In this document: positions 46,927 through 58,135 of the stretch, one piece after another
Layout of the letters: every line of letters starts with the position of its first letter
How positions within the stretch are numbered: the first letter of the stretch is position 1
NCBI GenBank assembly: GCA_013398295.1
Contig: VZSF01002036.1
Coordinates: 330,014-394,013, forward strand
Length of the DNA stretch: 64,000 nt
Reading direction: 5' to 3'
Origin: Chionis minor
Taxonomy: Eukaryota > Chordata > Aves > Charadriiformes > Chionididae
Program-made: the position numbers and the translations under genes
Notes under the pieces: model-generated
Database searches by the model: none
What the model was told of the DNA's origin: nothing
Seen by the model: the letters and a program-made list of their open reading frames with translations, nothing else

Positions 46927-49900
46927 GTGTATATGTGACTGCTTTTGACCATGACAGGTTTTCATAAATCTGGTGTCATTATAGAACACATGACTTGTGT
47001 CACCACTGCTACAACAAGAGAAATCCATCACAGATCAAAGTGCCAGGAAAAGTCCTATTCACTATATAAGCCCCACTTAAGCTTTCCAAATACAGCTTGT
47101 GTGAAATTTAAGTGGGCCATAGGCCATGTTTTGCTCCTGTACACAGGCATGAATTTTACTCTGTGAAAACAAACTAAAATCTAAAGCATTTTCTAATGTA
47201 AAACGGAGCTCTCTGAAGTCACAAGGCCATCCGGAGCTAGATATATTTGCAAGTATTTTACCTTGAATACCATGTTATTTTTTCTAGAATACAAAGCAAA
47301 ACAATAAAACAGTCCAATATTATTTTAATACTTTTAACATTGGACCTTCAACCTACATACTATATCTATCTGAACAGAGTTGTCTATACCTTTCTCAGAT
47401 CACAAGCTCCTTGAGCAAGGATCATGCCTATCTCCTTGTTTATACATTGCCTAGAGTGCTGCAAGCTACATAAAAACTTTTCTTCTGTGAGAGATTCATT
47501 GTACTCTGAAAAACCCAAAATTTATTTATTTTTATATGTAAACAGTATATAAATATATAAACATATATATGTATTTGCTTACAGGAAAGTGATTGTGTTT
47601 CTTCACCATAATGCTTCCTGCCTTAAGAAGCCTCTTTAGGTAATATTGCAACATTCTTTTTTCCCTCACCATATTTAAATGCAATGCTAACTGCTATTTG
47701 TAATTTGCATTATAATAAATAAAAGTTATTTTAACATAATTATAGAGTGAAAAAACACAGAACTTGACTAATAATTTAATATCTATAGAGACATTTATGC
47801 CACGCCATTCTTTGCAATGAGCAAAATCCCTTTTGTGATTCATTTCAGTAAAGATTCCAGCACCTGCCTTCTTTCCCAAATCTTAAATATGTTTACATTA
47901 CTCAGCATTGCAGCCTATTATACCCACTTGTTTTAATGCACTAAAGCAGGAAACTATGTACCTCTAGAGACCAAAAAATCCCCACCATGCTGCTTTGAAT
48001 CAGCTGTGTTATCCTAAAGATCTTTTTTATTCCACTGTTATTAATTTTCCCTATTTCAATAAAACAATGGAAAATAAAATACTGTGTTCATCAAGGCACA
48101 TGTGTCTAATTTCATGTAATATTTCTTTGGAAATTGTCTCATTTTATTGTCTCTGATTATGTTAAAAAAATCACCATAGTGGGAGAAAGTCAAACTAGAG
48201 ATTATATTAGGCCGAGGCAAATGGTATTCACCTTTTATAGTCCCTATGTTTTATAATGAAGATACTTCATTGAAACAATGATGCATACTTCAACAGTTCC
48301 CTGGAGAGCAGTGAATCCTGTTTGGAGAGATTCATGAATATGTGCATTAGCAGAATCCAACTGGAACTTGCCCTTAAAAACGAACCACAAGAGAAGCTGA
48401 TCAGTTCCCGCTTATGTATATAATCAGGAGGTTATCATATTATCTCCCCCTCCACAGGGAAAAGCAGATGCATATTCTTCTACCACGTTAAGATGAGAAA
48501 TGCCAAAGGAAACAACAATCTCCCCCTCCCTACACTTTCAGCAACATTTACTGTATGAATCCAGAAAGACCTTTCAGAACAAGAGGAGGAGAATATACGA
48601 TGAGTTTCTCTAAATGAGGATTTGTTTTGCATACAATTAGTCATAGTGTAAACCTTTTAAAAAAAATTACATCTGCATTAATTTAGTCAAGGCCATCAAT
48701 AAACCTGAAGTGAGTTCAAAGACTGCTATAGATGGCAGAGAGATGAGACAAACATTTCACAGAGTCAAGGCTTGCAAAGATATACATGAAGCTCTGTGTC
48801 CTGAAGATGAATGAGGAACACTTGGCAGTTCTTGAAGCAGTAGTTTATTTAAAGTACAAAGAATTCAGTGAAAAATACTTCTGGCCAGCAGTTGGTGCCC
48901 GGCTTTCAAGAAAAATGGCAGACCACCACTAAGCTAGTGACAATGATAAAGAATAGCCACATAGATTTGCAGATTTATCTTTAGGTTTGTAGCAACCTCA
49001 GCTCTATGAAAAAGAGTATAGCGATGAGACTCCTTACCACCCTTGAAAACAAACTAAAAAGAGCTACTGCCTTGTGACGGTGCATATTATTAAGTGGTCA
49101 TCACACATACCGGACGCTAGCAATAACCTTTATCATCCAAAATAAGCAATCCTTTGGAAAGATTAAACGGTGCAACGAAACAGGAAAGGAAAAACAAAAT
49201 TACCAGTCACCTTCTGAGTAAAATGTGCCACTGCCTTATTACCACCTCTTCTATAATCCCCTGTAACACCTGTAGCCATTTATACTGGGAGCTAATGGTG
49301 CTAAATGCAAAGTAGTGTTTGCTTTAAAAGATGTCTTCAATTTTATTAAGGCTAGGAAAAATCCCGATGCTACTGACTGGAATGTTTAATTTAAGCTGTC
49401 AAACAGTCATTACTAAGATATCTGTGAAAACGAATTTGGAGAAACCCTTACAAGACACAGCTTCCTCTCACCAAAAGTCACAAAGGTTGTAGCTTTTTTT
49501 ATTTTGGGTTTGGTTTATTTCAAGTATGTATTAGGAGTCCAGCCTTTTTCTTTGCAGCCCAAAGACCCTGCATACAAAAGCTTTCTGGATGTCTACTGTC
49601 CTTTGTGCACTGGAAGCAAAAAATCACTGCATCTCTATGTACTAGTTTTTTCACTTTCAGGGGAGAGGCATGCTTTCTAAATAAGATATATAGAGGAGAC
49701 ATAATTATGTCCTCTAAAGAGGATATAATCTCATAATTGTGCAGTAGAGCTATCCTCAGGTTGCACCACAGACTGTACTTGAACGCCTGATAGATTGACA
49801 CCGGGCTCAGTTTCTAGTCTGAGGGTATTATTTTTACTTAAAAGCCAGTTGAATGTTGCTGAACACATGTGTGTACGCATATGTGTTTTGTGTGTATGAA

Positions 49901-50038
49901 GTGCCCTATTTACCAATGCCTGTCTGGTTAGTTTTTATACACATACACACAGATATACAGAAACCAAGCACTCGAAACACTCAACTGTATCTTTTTTTCC
50001 ACGGCTAATAATGGCTCTTCACTGTACAAAAGAAAAAC
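46927..50038. other. AT-rich noncoding interval, enhancer-like patches
   Basis: No gene seen. The stretches at about 47,900-48,420 and 49,060-49,420 are complex, repeat-free and rich in ATTA, ATTTCATGTAAT and octamer-like words, similar in texture to 12-15 kb. Conservation is suspected but not demonstrated. Confidence 0.3.
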
Positions 50039-50060
50039 TTTTTTTTTTTTTTTTTTTTTN
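50039..50060. repeat. poly-T tract ending in an ambiguous base
   Basis: At least 21 T residues followed by a single N at 50,060. As at 20,610, the N marks an unresolved homopolymer length or a closed gap. Confidence 0.9.
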
Positions 50061-50866
50061 AATGTAGGGGTGGGGAGAAAGGCTAGCAGGTTTATTTTTT
50101 TGCGTAACTTGCTGTGGTGTGTCACATTGAGCTCTAACACTGCGGCTATTACCATATGTCATCAAACAACTAGCAGAAGCAGATGTGCTGTTCCTCCACA
50201 GCGACCCCACGTAGAAATTTGGAGACCAGGAGCAGGGCGATACCTGTTCCTAGCCCCACACGAGCATGCACATGACTATCCACAGTGCAAGAAAGTGTTT
50301 AAATGAAAGGAAATATTTCAGCATACTGAATAATTCACCGCTTCTTGGTCTGTTTTCACTGGGTGCATCATTGCACAAAAATATTTGCATGTAAAATGGC
50401 AAAACCCAGAAAATCGTGATGTTTCTCTGGGTGCAGTAAGGAGACAACACAACAATCACATATATATCTTTGTATCTATATATGCTTTTGTCCCTGCTGT
50501 CTGCTGAGTTTTTGAACTTGTGCAAAAAGCAGTTTTCACCAGCGTAACAGTGATGTTTAGTGAAGACAAAGCTTGTGCATCACAGCAGGGGGACAAAGCG
50601 GAGGGACGAAGGTCAAAGGGTAAATTCCAATTGCTGAGATGTGTTTTTATGAGTTGAATCTTAACCATGTGATAAGCAGCATTCAGACTCTGAGCAAAAG
50701 GGAGTAGGAATAAGCATCTGGGGGAACCTTTGTGAAACACTGTACCAATTTGATAGATGGTTGACAAAAGCCAGGTTCCTCCTTAACAGTGATTGCTTTC
50801 TCCTGTTGTTCTAGTTTTCAAATGGAAAGTTCTTAGTTAATTAACATATTCCTTCAGCCTTTGGAA

Positions 50867-51154
50867 ATGGAGATGAAAATAAGTGCTTCATTTCTGCTGT
50901 ACGCACTGCAACTGCTTCTGCTTCAGACAGCTCCTTTGACTCACAGGATGTACAGAAGAGAGAAGAAAACTGGTGCTACCTTTTTGGTAGAAACAACGTG
51001 CGAGAAGGAAGGGGCCTCCATTACACGAGGTAGAAGAGCACTGACGGCAGGAATTCCAAACACCACGTGCAAACAAGTAACGGTAGCAGCTTTTGCAACA
51101 ACAGGTGCAGCAGACTTTCCACCAGCTCTTACCCGTCTCACCCGAACAGGATAG
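50867..51154 (+). other. small ORF with signal peptide and dibasic sites
   Basis: Seen: an ATG in strong context (G at -3, G at +4) opens a 95-codon frame beginning MEMKISASFLLYALQLLLLQ, a textbook signal-peptide layout with probable cleavage near TAPLTHR. Basic clusters follow (RMYRREKK, then ITRGRR), like prohormone cleavage sites. The Gly before RR could serve as an amidation donor. One NTT glycosylation-type motif follows. A donor-like CGAG|GTAGAA at 51,030 would interrupt the frame after codon position 1, and a good acceptor (TTTTGTCTTCTTGACAG) at 51,184 is phase-compatible. No homologue is recognised and no poly(A) signal lies nearby. It could be a propeptide gene, a lncRNA or chance. 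Confidence 0.2.
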
Positions 51155-54100
51155 TGAGCAACCAAGATTTTTGTCTTCTTGACAGATCCTGTGGGTGATC
51201 AACCATACTTCTCCTCTTAGTCTGTTTTCTTGACAGCTACATCAGTAGGAGCCACAAATCCTGCATCCTGGTGAATTATATTGGTAATATCCTCTTATAG
51301 GATGGGTAAGTTAATTGTAGCTGTGCCACGGCTGAACTGATGAAGATCTGCTAACCACTGCAGAAAGCCTATTGCTAGCTCAGCCAGAGGACAAGGAAGC
51401 TGTGATTTTGGCAAGCAGAGACACCATCCCTGCTGAAACTCGCTAAAGATGCCTCATTAGAGGAATTTAAGAAGCTAGGTGAGAAAAGTTAGCTGATGGC
51501 TATATGCCTGGCCTTGCTAAATCAAGTTCTCTGTTGATGTAATTGTTTGATGTAAATCAGTGCATCTACACCAGTTTACACTTGCAAAAATATTAATCTG
51601 TTGGTTTTCTACAAGTTGTAGAAGTACTGCAAGTGATACCACAAATTAGGCCAAACAAAAATAATGAGCCACTTAAATGTTGTGTTACTATATATAAAAG
51701 AAGATTTAGAAAAGAAGGTCCTCTCCTTGTCCTGTTCTCAAAGCTCTGTGAATACTGACAGTAATTTAATATAACCAGAACCCACCTACACTGTTTGACT
51801 CCTGTGTTTTGACAGACAATTTACCAGTTCCTCAGTTGCTCTAAATCCGCAGAGTTTCATTTCAGTCACTGGAGCTACATCAGTCTATTCCAGTTATGGA
51901 CCTGATCCAACACCTTCAAATAGCTACAGGAGAAGATTTCTGTCTATTTTGCCCTGTTTTACAGTATCTGCTCCCTATGTTTTCTCATATAACAGTAAGA
52001 GATATGACATCATTTTCTCATCAATTACTGTTATAACTACCAAATTCCATAATCTGCAGAAAATATGCCATGCAAGCCTGATCCTGATATAAGTACCTCA
52101 AATGAGTAAATGCCTTTGACTTCTAAGGACAATTCTCTTGCCGTTCAGTTTATAGGATTATCACTGAAGTTGCACAGGTGTGAAGTATGGTCTACTTCAA
52201 CAGTGAAATTTATTAATGTAATTGAAAAATATCATTTGACTATGAGTGGAGCTGTAACATTCACATTCAAATATTGATGACACCCCATGTCCCCTGAAGG
52301 TCCAAATCTTTCTTGGTGCTTCAGGGAAGATAAATGAGCTTGACAGCCTGAAGAACTAGTCCTTCTATGAGCTCTCATGAAAGCTTCATATTTGTCCTAG
52401 AAGAACCAAAATGCAGTGATGGGGCACATTTTTCCATTTCTTAGGTTTTCATTGCAGTATCTTTCTTCTGTACCACTTGTATAATTGAGTTTCCCTATTT
52501 TGGAATGGGTTCACTTGACCTCAGAATAACCTAAAATATTACTAAAATTATTTTCACCATTTTCTAAGGAAAAATTATTTCCTTTACTTCTAGTGTCATC
52601 AAAATAATAAAATATTGTTGCTTTGCTGATAGCACACCAGACAAAAAGCATAAACCTAAATAGGCTATTTGCAGTGCTGGAAACCAACTCAAACAGAAAG
52701 CAAAATTAACTTTTTAATTTTGTTTAAAGCAGAGATATTAAATAACCTACAAAGTCAAACACTGTTAAAAATCTCCTTATTTTAAACTAGTGAACATTTG
52801 ACAGCGTTGAAGCTTTCACATAGCTAGACAAAAGCTTTCTGAGGGAAGTTTCAGAAGGCATTTCTTTTTGTTTTGTCCATATTCTAAGTGCCCTCTACTG
52901 CCAAAGGAGCTGTACTACAGAGAGAGAAAGCACTTCTCTGCAAGCAGTGAGTAGAAACCCACCCAGAGATTGATAGAAAGGAAGAATTTGATACTTCCTT
53001 GTATTGCCTTTCAGGCTACATGTAGTTACGCTTGAAAGCTACCAGCCGTAGGATGGTTTGCTAATAAGAAAAAAAGAAGTAAATCAAGTGGTGGATGGAA
53101 ATACGTAATCATTTATTTCTCCTGACGAGGTGGGTTCTTCCTTTCTGCAGCTTGCAGTCCTCCATTGGTTTCTCTGCCTATCTGTGATGTCTGTTTTGGC
53201 ATTTGAAGGACGTATTTCTCAACACCAGATGAGTTCCAACCTAATGTGTAGGCAAGTTTTACACTTGCACCTGAGTGTAAAGTCCCACCAGGTAGAACAG
53301 AGAGAGAAGCCATCTCTCCCCATGGAGCTGATGGGGTGCAATGGCTGGGGAAGATGGGGAAATGTGATCAACGCTGCATGCACTCCTACCACAGAGTAAA
53401 TTCCTTCTGCGATGCAGGAAGATTTCTGAGTCAGGACTTGCTCCCATGGGAAGGATCGCTCCTCCTTCCGTGTTAGAGCCTCTCGCCACACACAGACCAG
53501 CCCCGGACCAGCCCTCAGTGAGCTGCTGTGCATTCCTTATGTGCCTTCTGCTCTGCACTTGTCAGTGGGACAATCTTCATTTTTAACAAGCTCATATTGT
53601 TCAAGAAAGACCAAAAGTGACTTAGGAGTTTCTGGGGCTTTATCTTCCATACGAAGCGGTCAGATTGAGAAAATGCATGTCTGCAGTATGTGGAGATACA
53701 GATTTGGTTGTGAAAAGTTCTGTAACCAGGGGAAAAAGAAATAACTGCTCATGTTCCCAACAGTTGCAGTGACTCAAGAAGAAACTAAAAAATGCAGTTT
53801 TATGTAGGTTGTCTTAGCGCATTTAACAATTTGTTTTGCCTATATTCTAAGAACAAGCTGCACACATATTAGTGCATATGTGTGTGTGTGTGTATGTATT
53901 CTTTTATTGTGTGTTTGTGGTGCTAGTTCTTACAGTCACCCTGGCCAAGCTGTGAACAAACGTAAATCCTAACATCTGAAGTCCCTGATCAGATTAACCC
54001 CTCATTCGCCAGCACATCTGGAGCTCCGGTCATATTCCCTGACAACTTCCCAGATCCTGCCTAGGTCAGTTTGTGGCAGGGTATGGTGGTAGCATTTGAA

Positions 54101-55093
54101 TGACACAGAAATCCTGGAAAAGTGGGAATTGCAGCTGGTTTTTGTTGGCATGGAGGCCCGACTGGTTACCGAGGTGACCAGTGCTGAGGGTCCAGCCCCA
54201 TCTCAGGGACTGCGGAAGCTGTCGGGAGTTTCCAGCAGTGTGTATTTATGGGCAATGGCCAGCACTTCATTATAAAGAAGTACCTGAGAAATTACATTTT
54301 TGTTGCTTTTTTCCTCTGTTTCTGATTTACAATATGAAAGACATTCCATAGACCTGTGTGACCTCAGGGTGATACTGAAAAACTGTAAAAGCAAGAGCTC
54401 AGCTATATTCTCTGCTCTTCCTCATGAACATACAGGATTATTTTCTACAGTATATTCTAAAGTGCTGTGTCCAACCTGGTTGAGTTTCTCCGTTTGGGAC
54501 AGGTTTTGAAACCAGTTTCCCTTGCAAAAGTATGAAATGGTACTTTTTAATCATTTTTGCTAGGACTTAGCAGAATTCTGAAAAAAAATTGATAAAAATT
54601 AAAGTGAATTAACTCCATAGGTTCATCAGATTGTAAAGTCAGTTCTTGGACTTGTTAGTTAAGATTCCTCAATAAGCAGTTCATATTGAAAATGAACATA
54701 AGGAGGCAGGTGTTCCCAACTATCTTTTGCTTCTAGAAATACTCTCATGTTTTACCATGCAATTAAAATTATACCAGCCATATGAGATAGAGCCGAATTA
54801 TTTTACACTATATATATATATATATGGCACTTCTGTACATGTAAAGAGTTATGAGGCCGCCTGCTCTTCAAAGTGAAGCACTTTGTTTCAGTACCAGCAA
54901 TTTTAAGCATGATAATGTTGCTTCAAGCTTTCCAAGAGCAGGACATCGGCCCTCATCTCAGTGCAGAACTCCACATGCTCAACCGATTTTATTATTAGAA
55001 TCTCTGTGTTCATTTTATCTTTTGTTCTCTGATGAGAACGGTGTTGATCATTTCCTACCTCTGTTGATGTATTTTGTTCTGGATGCAATAGTC
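51155..55093. other. noncoding interval with ancient repeat fragments
   Basis: No gene recognised. Phrases such as CATCTACACCAGTTTACAC (about 51,570), GGACCTGATCCAACACC (about 51,900) and AGCCTGATCCTGATATAAG (about 52,077) resemble old palindromic interspersed repeats of reptiles and birds. A GT microsatellite lies at about 53,879-53,894 and a TA tract at about 54,809-54,825. A GC-richer stretch at 53,110-53,540 has open frames on both strands but no convincing product. Confidence 0.35.
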
Positions 55094-55405
55094 TGAGGTG
55101 ACAAATTTGATTACAGGGAAAAAAACCAGACACTAAAGAGCTCTTCAATGTAGTGTAAATGTAGTGTAGACAGACTGAACAAGAAGCTGTGACTGCAACT
55201 GGAAGTTGGACAAATTCAACTGAGCAAGAAACTATGTATAAAACAAAAACCATAGCTGTCCTCAAAGTAATACCAGCTCTTAGCATCTTCAGATCAGAAC
55301 TGGATACTTTCAAGGAAGTTAGACTGTAATCAAGCAGAAGTTTTACTGTGGAGATAACTGTGTGGAATCTAGTGACTTCTGATGTACCTGCAGTGTGTTG
55401 GATTA
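55094..55405 (+). mobile_element. CR1 LINE, 3' end fragment
   Basis: Seen: in order, GAGGTGACAAATTTGATTACA, then CTAAAGAGCTCTTCAAT, then CTGGAAGTTGGACAAATTCA, then TTAGCATCTTCAGATCAGAA with CTGGATACTTT, then GATAACTGTGTGGAATCTAG. These match successive parts of the CR1 ORF2 tail and 3'UTR. An 11-bp tandem duplication (AATGTAGTGTA twice, 55,147-55,168) lies inside it. The copy is old and truncated at both ends. Confidence 0.8.
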
Positions 55406-56229
55406 TACTGACCTATGTTAAAAGGTCAGAGCTAACAATATGCAGTAGATGCCTCCAGCCACAGCTCCATGAACCTGTCAGTTGTACATGAAGATGCATC
55501 AGATAGTAATGACATCGACGTCTCACAATCTGTGTCAGATTTGACTCAGGGACTAGATATGAAATGTACATGTAATGAGGAAAACAAGTAACTGCAAGTA
55601 CAGTTATTATTTACTCTGTCTTGATTCTGGGAGTTTAACTGGGCCAAACTGTCGTGGTGGAGTTTGATTAGCCAACTATGGTACAGCTTCTGTCCTAAAG
55701 CATCACTGGCCAAACCACCACAGGTGGCTTAAGAAATTCAGGACTGGGTAAACCAGTCAGCAGCAGGCTGCTAAAAAATAGAATGAAAACCCACAACAAG
55801 AGCTAGCAATAGGAGGGAAACAAAGGACATAATTTGATTTGCTTAGCAAAGAGATGCACAATTAAATGCACAGGAATGATGAATATTACCGATGGTTTCT
55901 AAAAACATACTGCAGGACTTCAACATTAAGAGCTCAACTTTCAAGCCACTGAGAAAATCTCAGCAAAGGATAAGGAGTGAAACAATTGTCCTTAAAAGAT
56001 ACACTACTTTTGCTGTATTGGAAGGAGCCATACAAACCTCAAAGTCCTCTCCATGTCAGGTTATTAAAAAGTATTTAAGAAAAAATCAGACCATACAGAA
56101 GCTGCTTCTCAGCTTGATTGCAGATCTCAATAATTCCTAGCTTAGACTTTGATAAGTGCTAATAAAGCTTGACATTACTATGAGGAAAAGTCATACGCAA
56201 AAATACTACATGCTACAGTCCTGCTTATA

Positions 56230-57075
56230 TCAAGCAGTAATGGGGTGAACCTCCTCTTGTTTTGAAGAATTAAACAAGAGAATTTAATGAATGTTGATCA
56301 ACTGCAGCTAATGGCAGAAAGATCTTATCAAATATCTGATGAAAATAAAAATTTGCTTGATAAAGACAACATTGTTGTTGTAGTAGGATCTATGAAGTAC
56401 TTGATGTGCTTTTTTAATATTTGAATTGGGGATCTAGAACTATATAAAATAACTGGTTTACATATTATGTAAGTTAATTACCAGCTGATGGCTCTTGAAG
56501 TCTGCTTGTAAGTTAGAAATTAGCACTGAGTAGGTTCCTTTCTAGTAAGATCTCACTGGATTTCTTCCCCACATTGTCATTATTTTATAAATAACCTGTA
56601 GAAAGCATCTGGTCACATCAATCCTAATGAAGTCTTCATATAAAGGAAAGACTGAGAAGTGATAAATAAGGATAAAAGTAGATCACTGACATAAAAGGAT
56701 CTGCATTGTATAGAGAGCTGGCACAGTCAAATATGTGCTTCAATGCCAACAGTGAAAGACTGTTCATCCAGAAGAAAATACACGTCATAATTAGAAGAAG
56801 GGAATTCTGTATTGTAAGATTTTAAGGCAGTATTTCCCAAAAAAGAAGAAATAATGTTCATGACAGACAGATGAATATGTGTTGTTCTGAGTAGTCATTG
56901 TGGCTACTATGAGCAGCGATATGATTTAGTGAAATGCAAAAGAAAATAGTTGAAGGTTATATTGGCTTGATATTGGAGCATCTGCTGTTGGAATCCAACA
57001 CTGTTGTCCCCATTTCAAGGAAGCTGTTTAAAAAATCAGAGAGGGTTCAGAAAAGAGGTAGTGGAAAGATTGAAA
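56230..57075 (+). mobile_element. CR1 LINE, ORF2 portion (first part of a split element)
   Basis: Seen: phrases follow the CR1 reverse-transcriptase and downstream coding order: GCTTGATAAAGACAACATTG, GAACTATATAAAATAACTGG, GGTTCCTTTCTAGTAAGATC with CACTGGATTTC, TTATTTTATAAATAACCTG, GCATTGTATAGAGAGCTGGC, and finally CCCCATTTCAAGGAAGC with GAGAGGGTTCAGAAAAGAG. All are heavily mutated and no frame is intact. The consensus resumes at 57,738, so this is the upstream half of one insertion. Confidence 0.8.
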
Positions 57076-57737
57076 AGTTTGAATATAAAGGTGAATATAA
57101 ATGAAGATGAATATAAAGATTTAAAATGCTGATGGTAAAGTTATGTTATTAACTTGATCAGTTCACACCAGAGTCCAGCGTCTTGATCACCCATGACATA
57201 TTTCTGCTGACTCAGTGACTGTGTCTAGTTTGGGATGAATCTACTACTTATTCTAATGCAAAAACTTCTTCTTGGGGTAGTTCAGAAGATCTGATGTTCT
57301 TGAGCTTCACCACTATTGACTGTATAATTGTAATTTGTCTCCTCTCGATACTCCTGTGACAAAGTTAGGAAAAGACTAAGGCCAAGATGTAGGTGCAGAT
57401 AAAAACTTGCAAAATGTCATCTTGGCTAATAAATTAATCTCCGAAATTAGAGCCTGGAATTATCTGTATTTTATGCACATATTCAGGGATGAACAACATA
57501 GATATTTCCCTCTTGCCTTCAGAAGCACATCTATACACAAGGTCTGTCTCTGTGCAAACATCCCTGGTGTGAGAAACTTGGATAGCTGGCAAGCTTGTGC
57601 TTGCCTCTGCCACAATGAAGTACGGAGTTAAGTGATGAGAGTCAGAGGCAAGGAAGGGCCTATAGTACAGAACCACCAACTTGGATTGAGTTACTTGCTC
57701 AAATCTGAATCTGGGCATTGCTACTGAGGCAGCAGAG
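57076..57737. other. about 660 bp separating two halves of one CR1
   Basis: This interval interrupts the CR1 order between the 'gagagggttcagaaaagag' region and the 'cttatcagagagaaggtc' region. Only about 60-70 bases separate those in the consensus as I recall it. It begins with three spaced copies of GAATATAAA (57,081, 57,093, 57,109). I see no LTR, terminal inverted repeat or second LINE in it. It may be a later insertion of unknown type or unaligned, rearranged CR1 sequence. Confidence 0.4.
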
Positions 57738-58135
57738 GTAAGGCTTTGAACTTATCAGAGAGAAGGTCAAAAGAGCAGATTTTCTCAAATCTGTAGTTAT
57801 CTACATGGGGAAGAGTACTTTGAAAAATGCACAGTTCTTCAGTCTAGCAGAAAGATATGATAAGATCCAACACCTGGAAACAGAAGTGAGAACAATTCAG
57901 ACTAGACATAAGGCTTGTATTTTTAACAATGTGGGTAATTAGGCATTGTGAACTAGCAAGTCAGGACTGCAATGGACTTTTCATCACCAGAAAATGTTAA
58001 GATCGGGTATTTCTCTAAAAGACTAGAAGCAGAAATTAATTCAGGGAAGTTATTTGGCTTATGTTATGTAGAAAAGGAGGAGATTAGTATAGATAATCAT
58101 AGTATTCCATTTTGCCTTAAAATCTGCATACTTGT
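57738..58135 (+). mobile_element. CR1 LINE, 3' portion (second part of the split element)
   Basis: Seen: CTTATCAGAGAGAAGGTCAA, TCTACATGGGGAAGAG, CTTCAGTCTAGCAGAAAGAT, TTCAGACTAGACATAAGGC, TTTTTAACAATGTGGGTAAT, TTTCTCTAAAAGACTAG, TTCAGGGAAGTTATTTGGC and GCCTTAAAATCTGCA. These match the CR1 3' region in order, down to about its last 20 bases. Same orientation as the part ending at 57,075. Confidence 0.85.

Noticed and set aside
53110..53400. Signal-peptide-like frame after an acceptor (LAVLHWFLCLSVMSVLAF)
   Set aside because: No ATG precedes the hydrophobic core, the frame overlaps several opposed frames in GC-richer DNA, and no convincing donor ends it.
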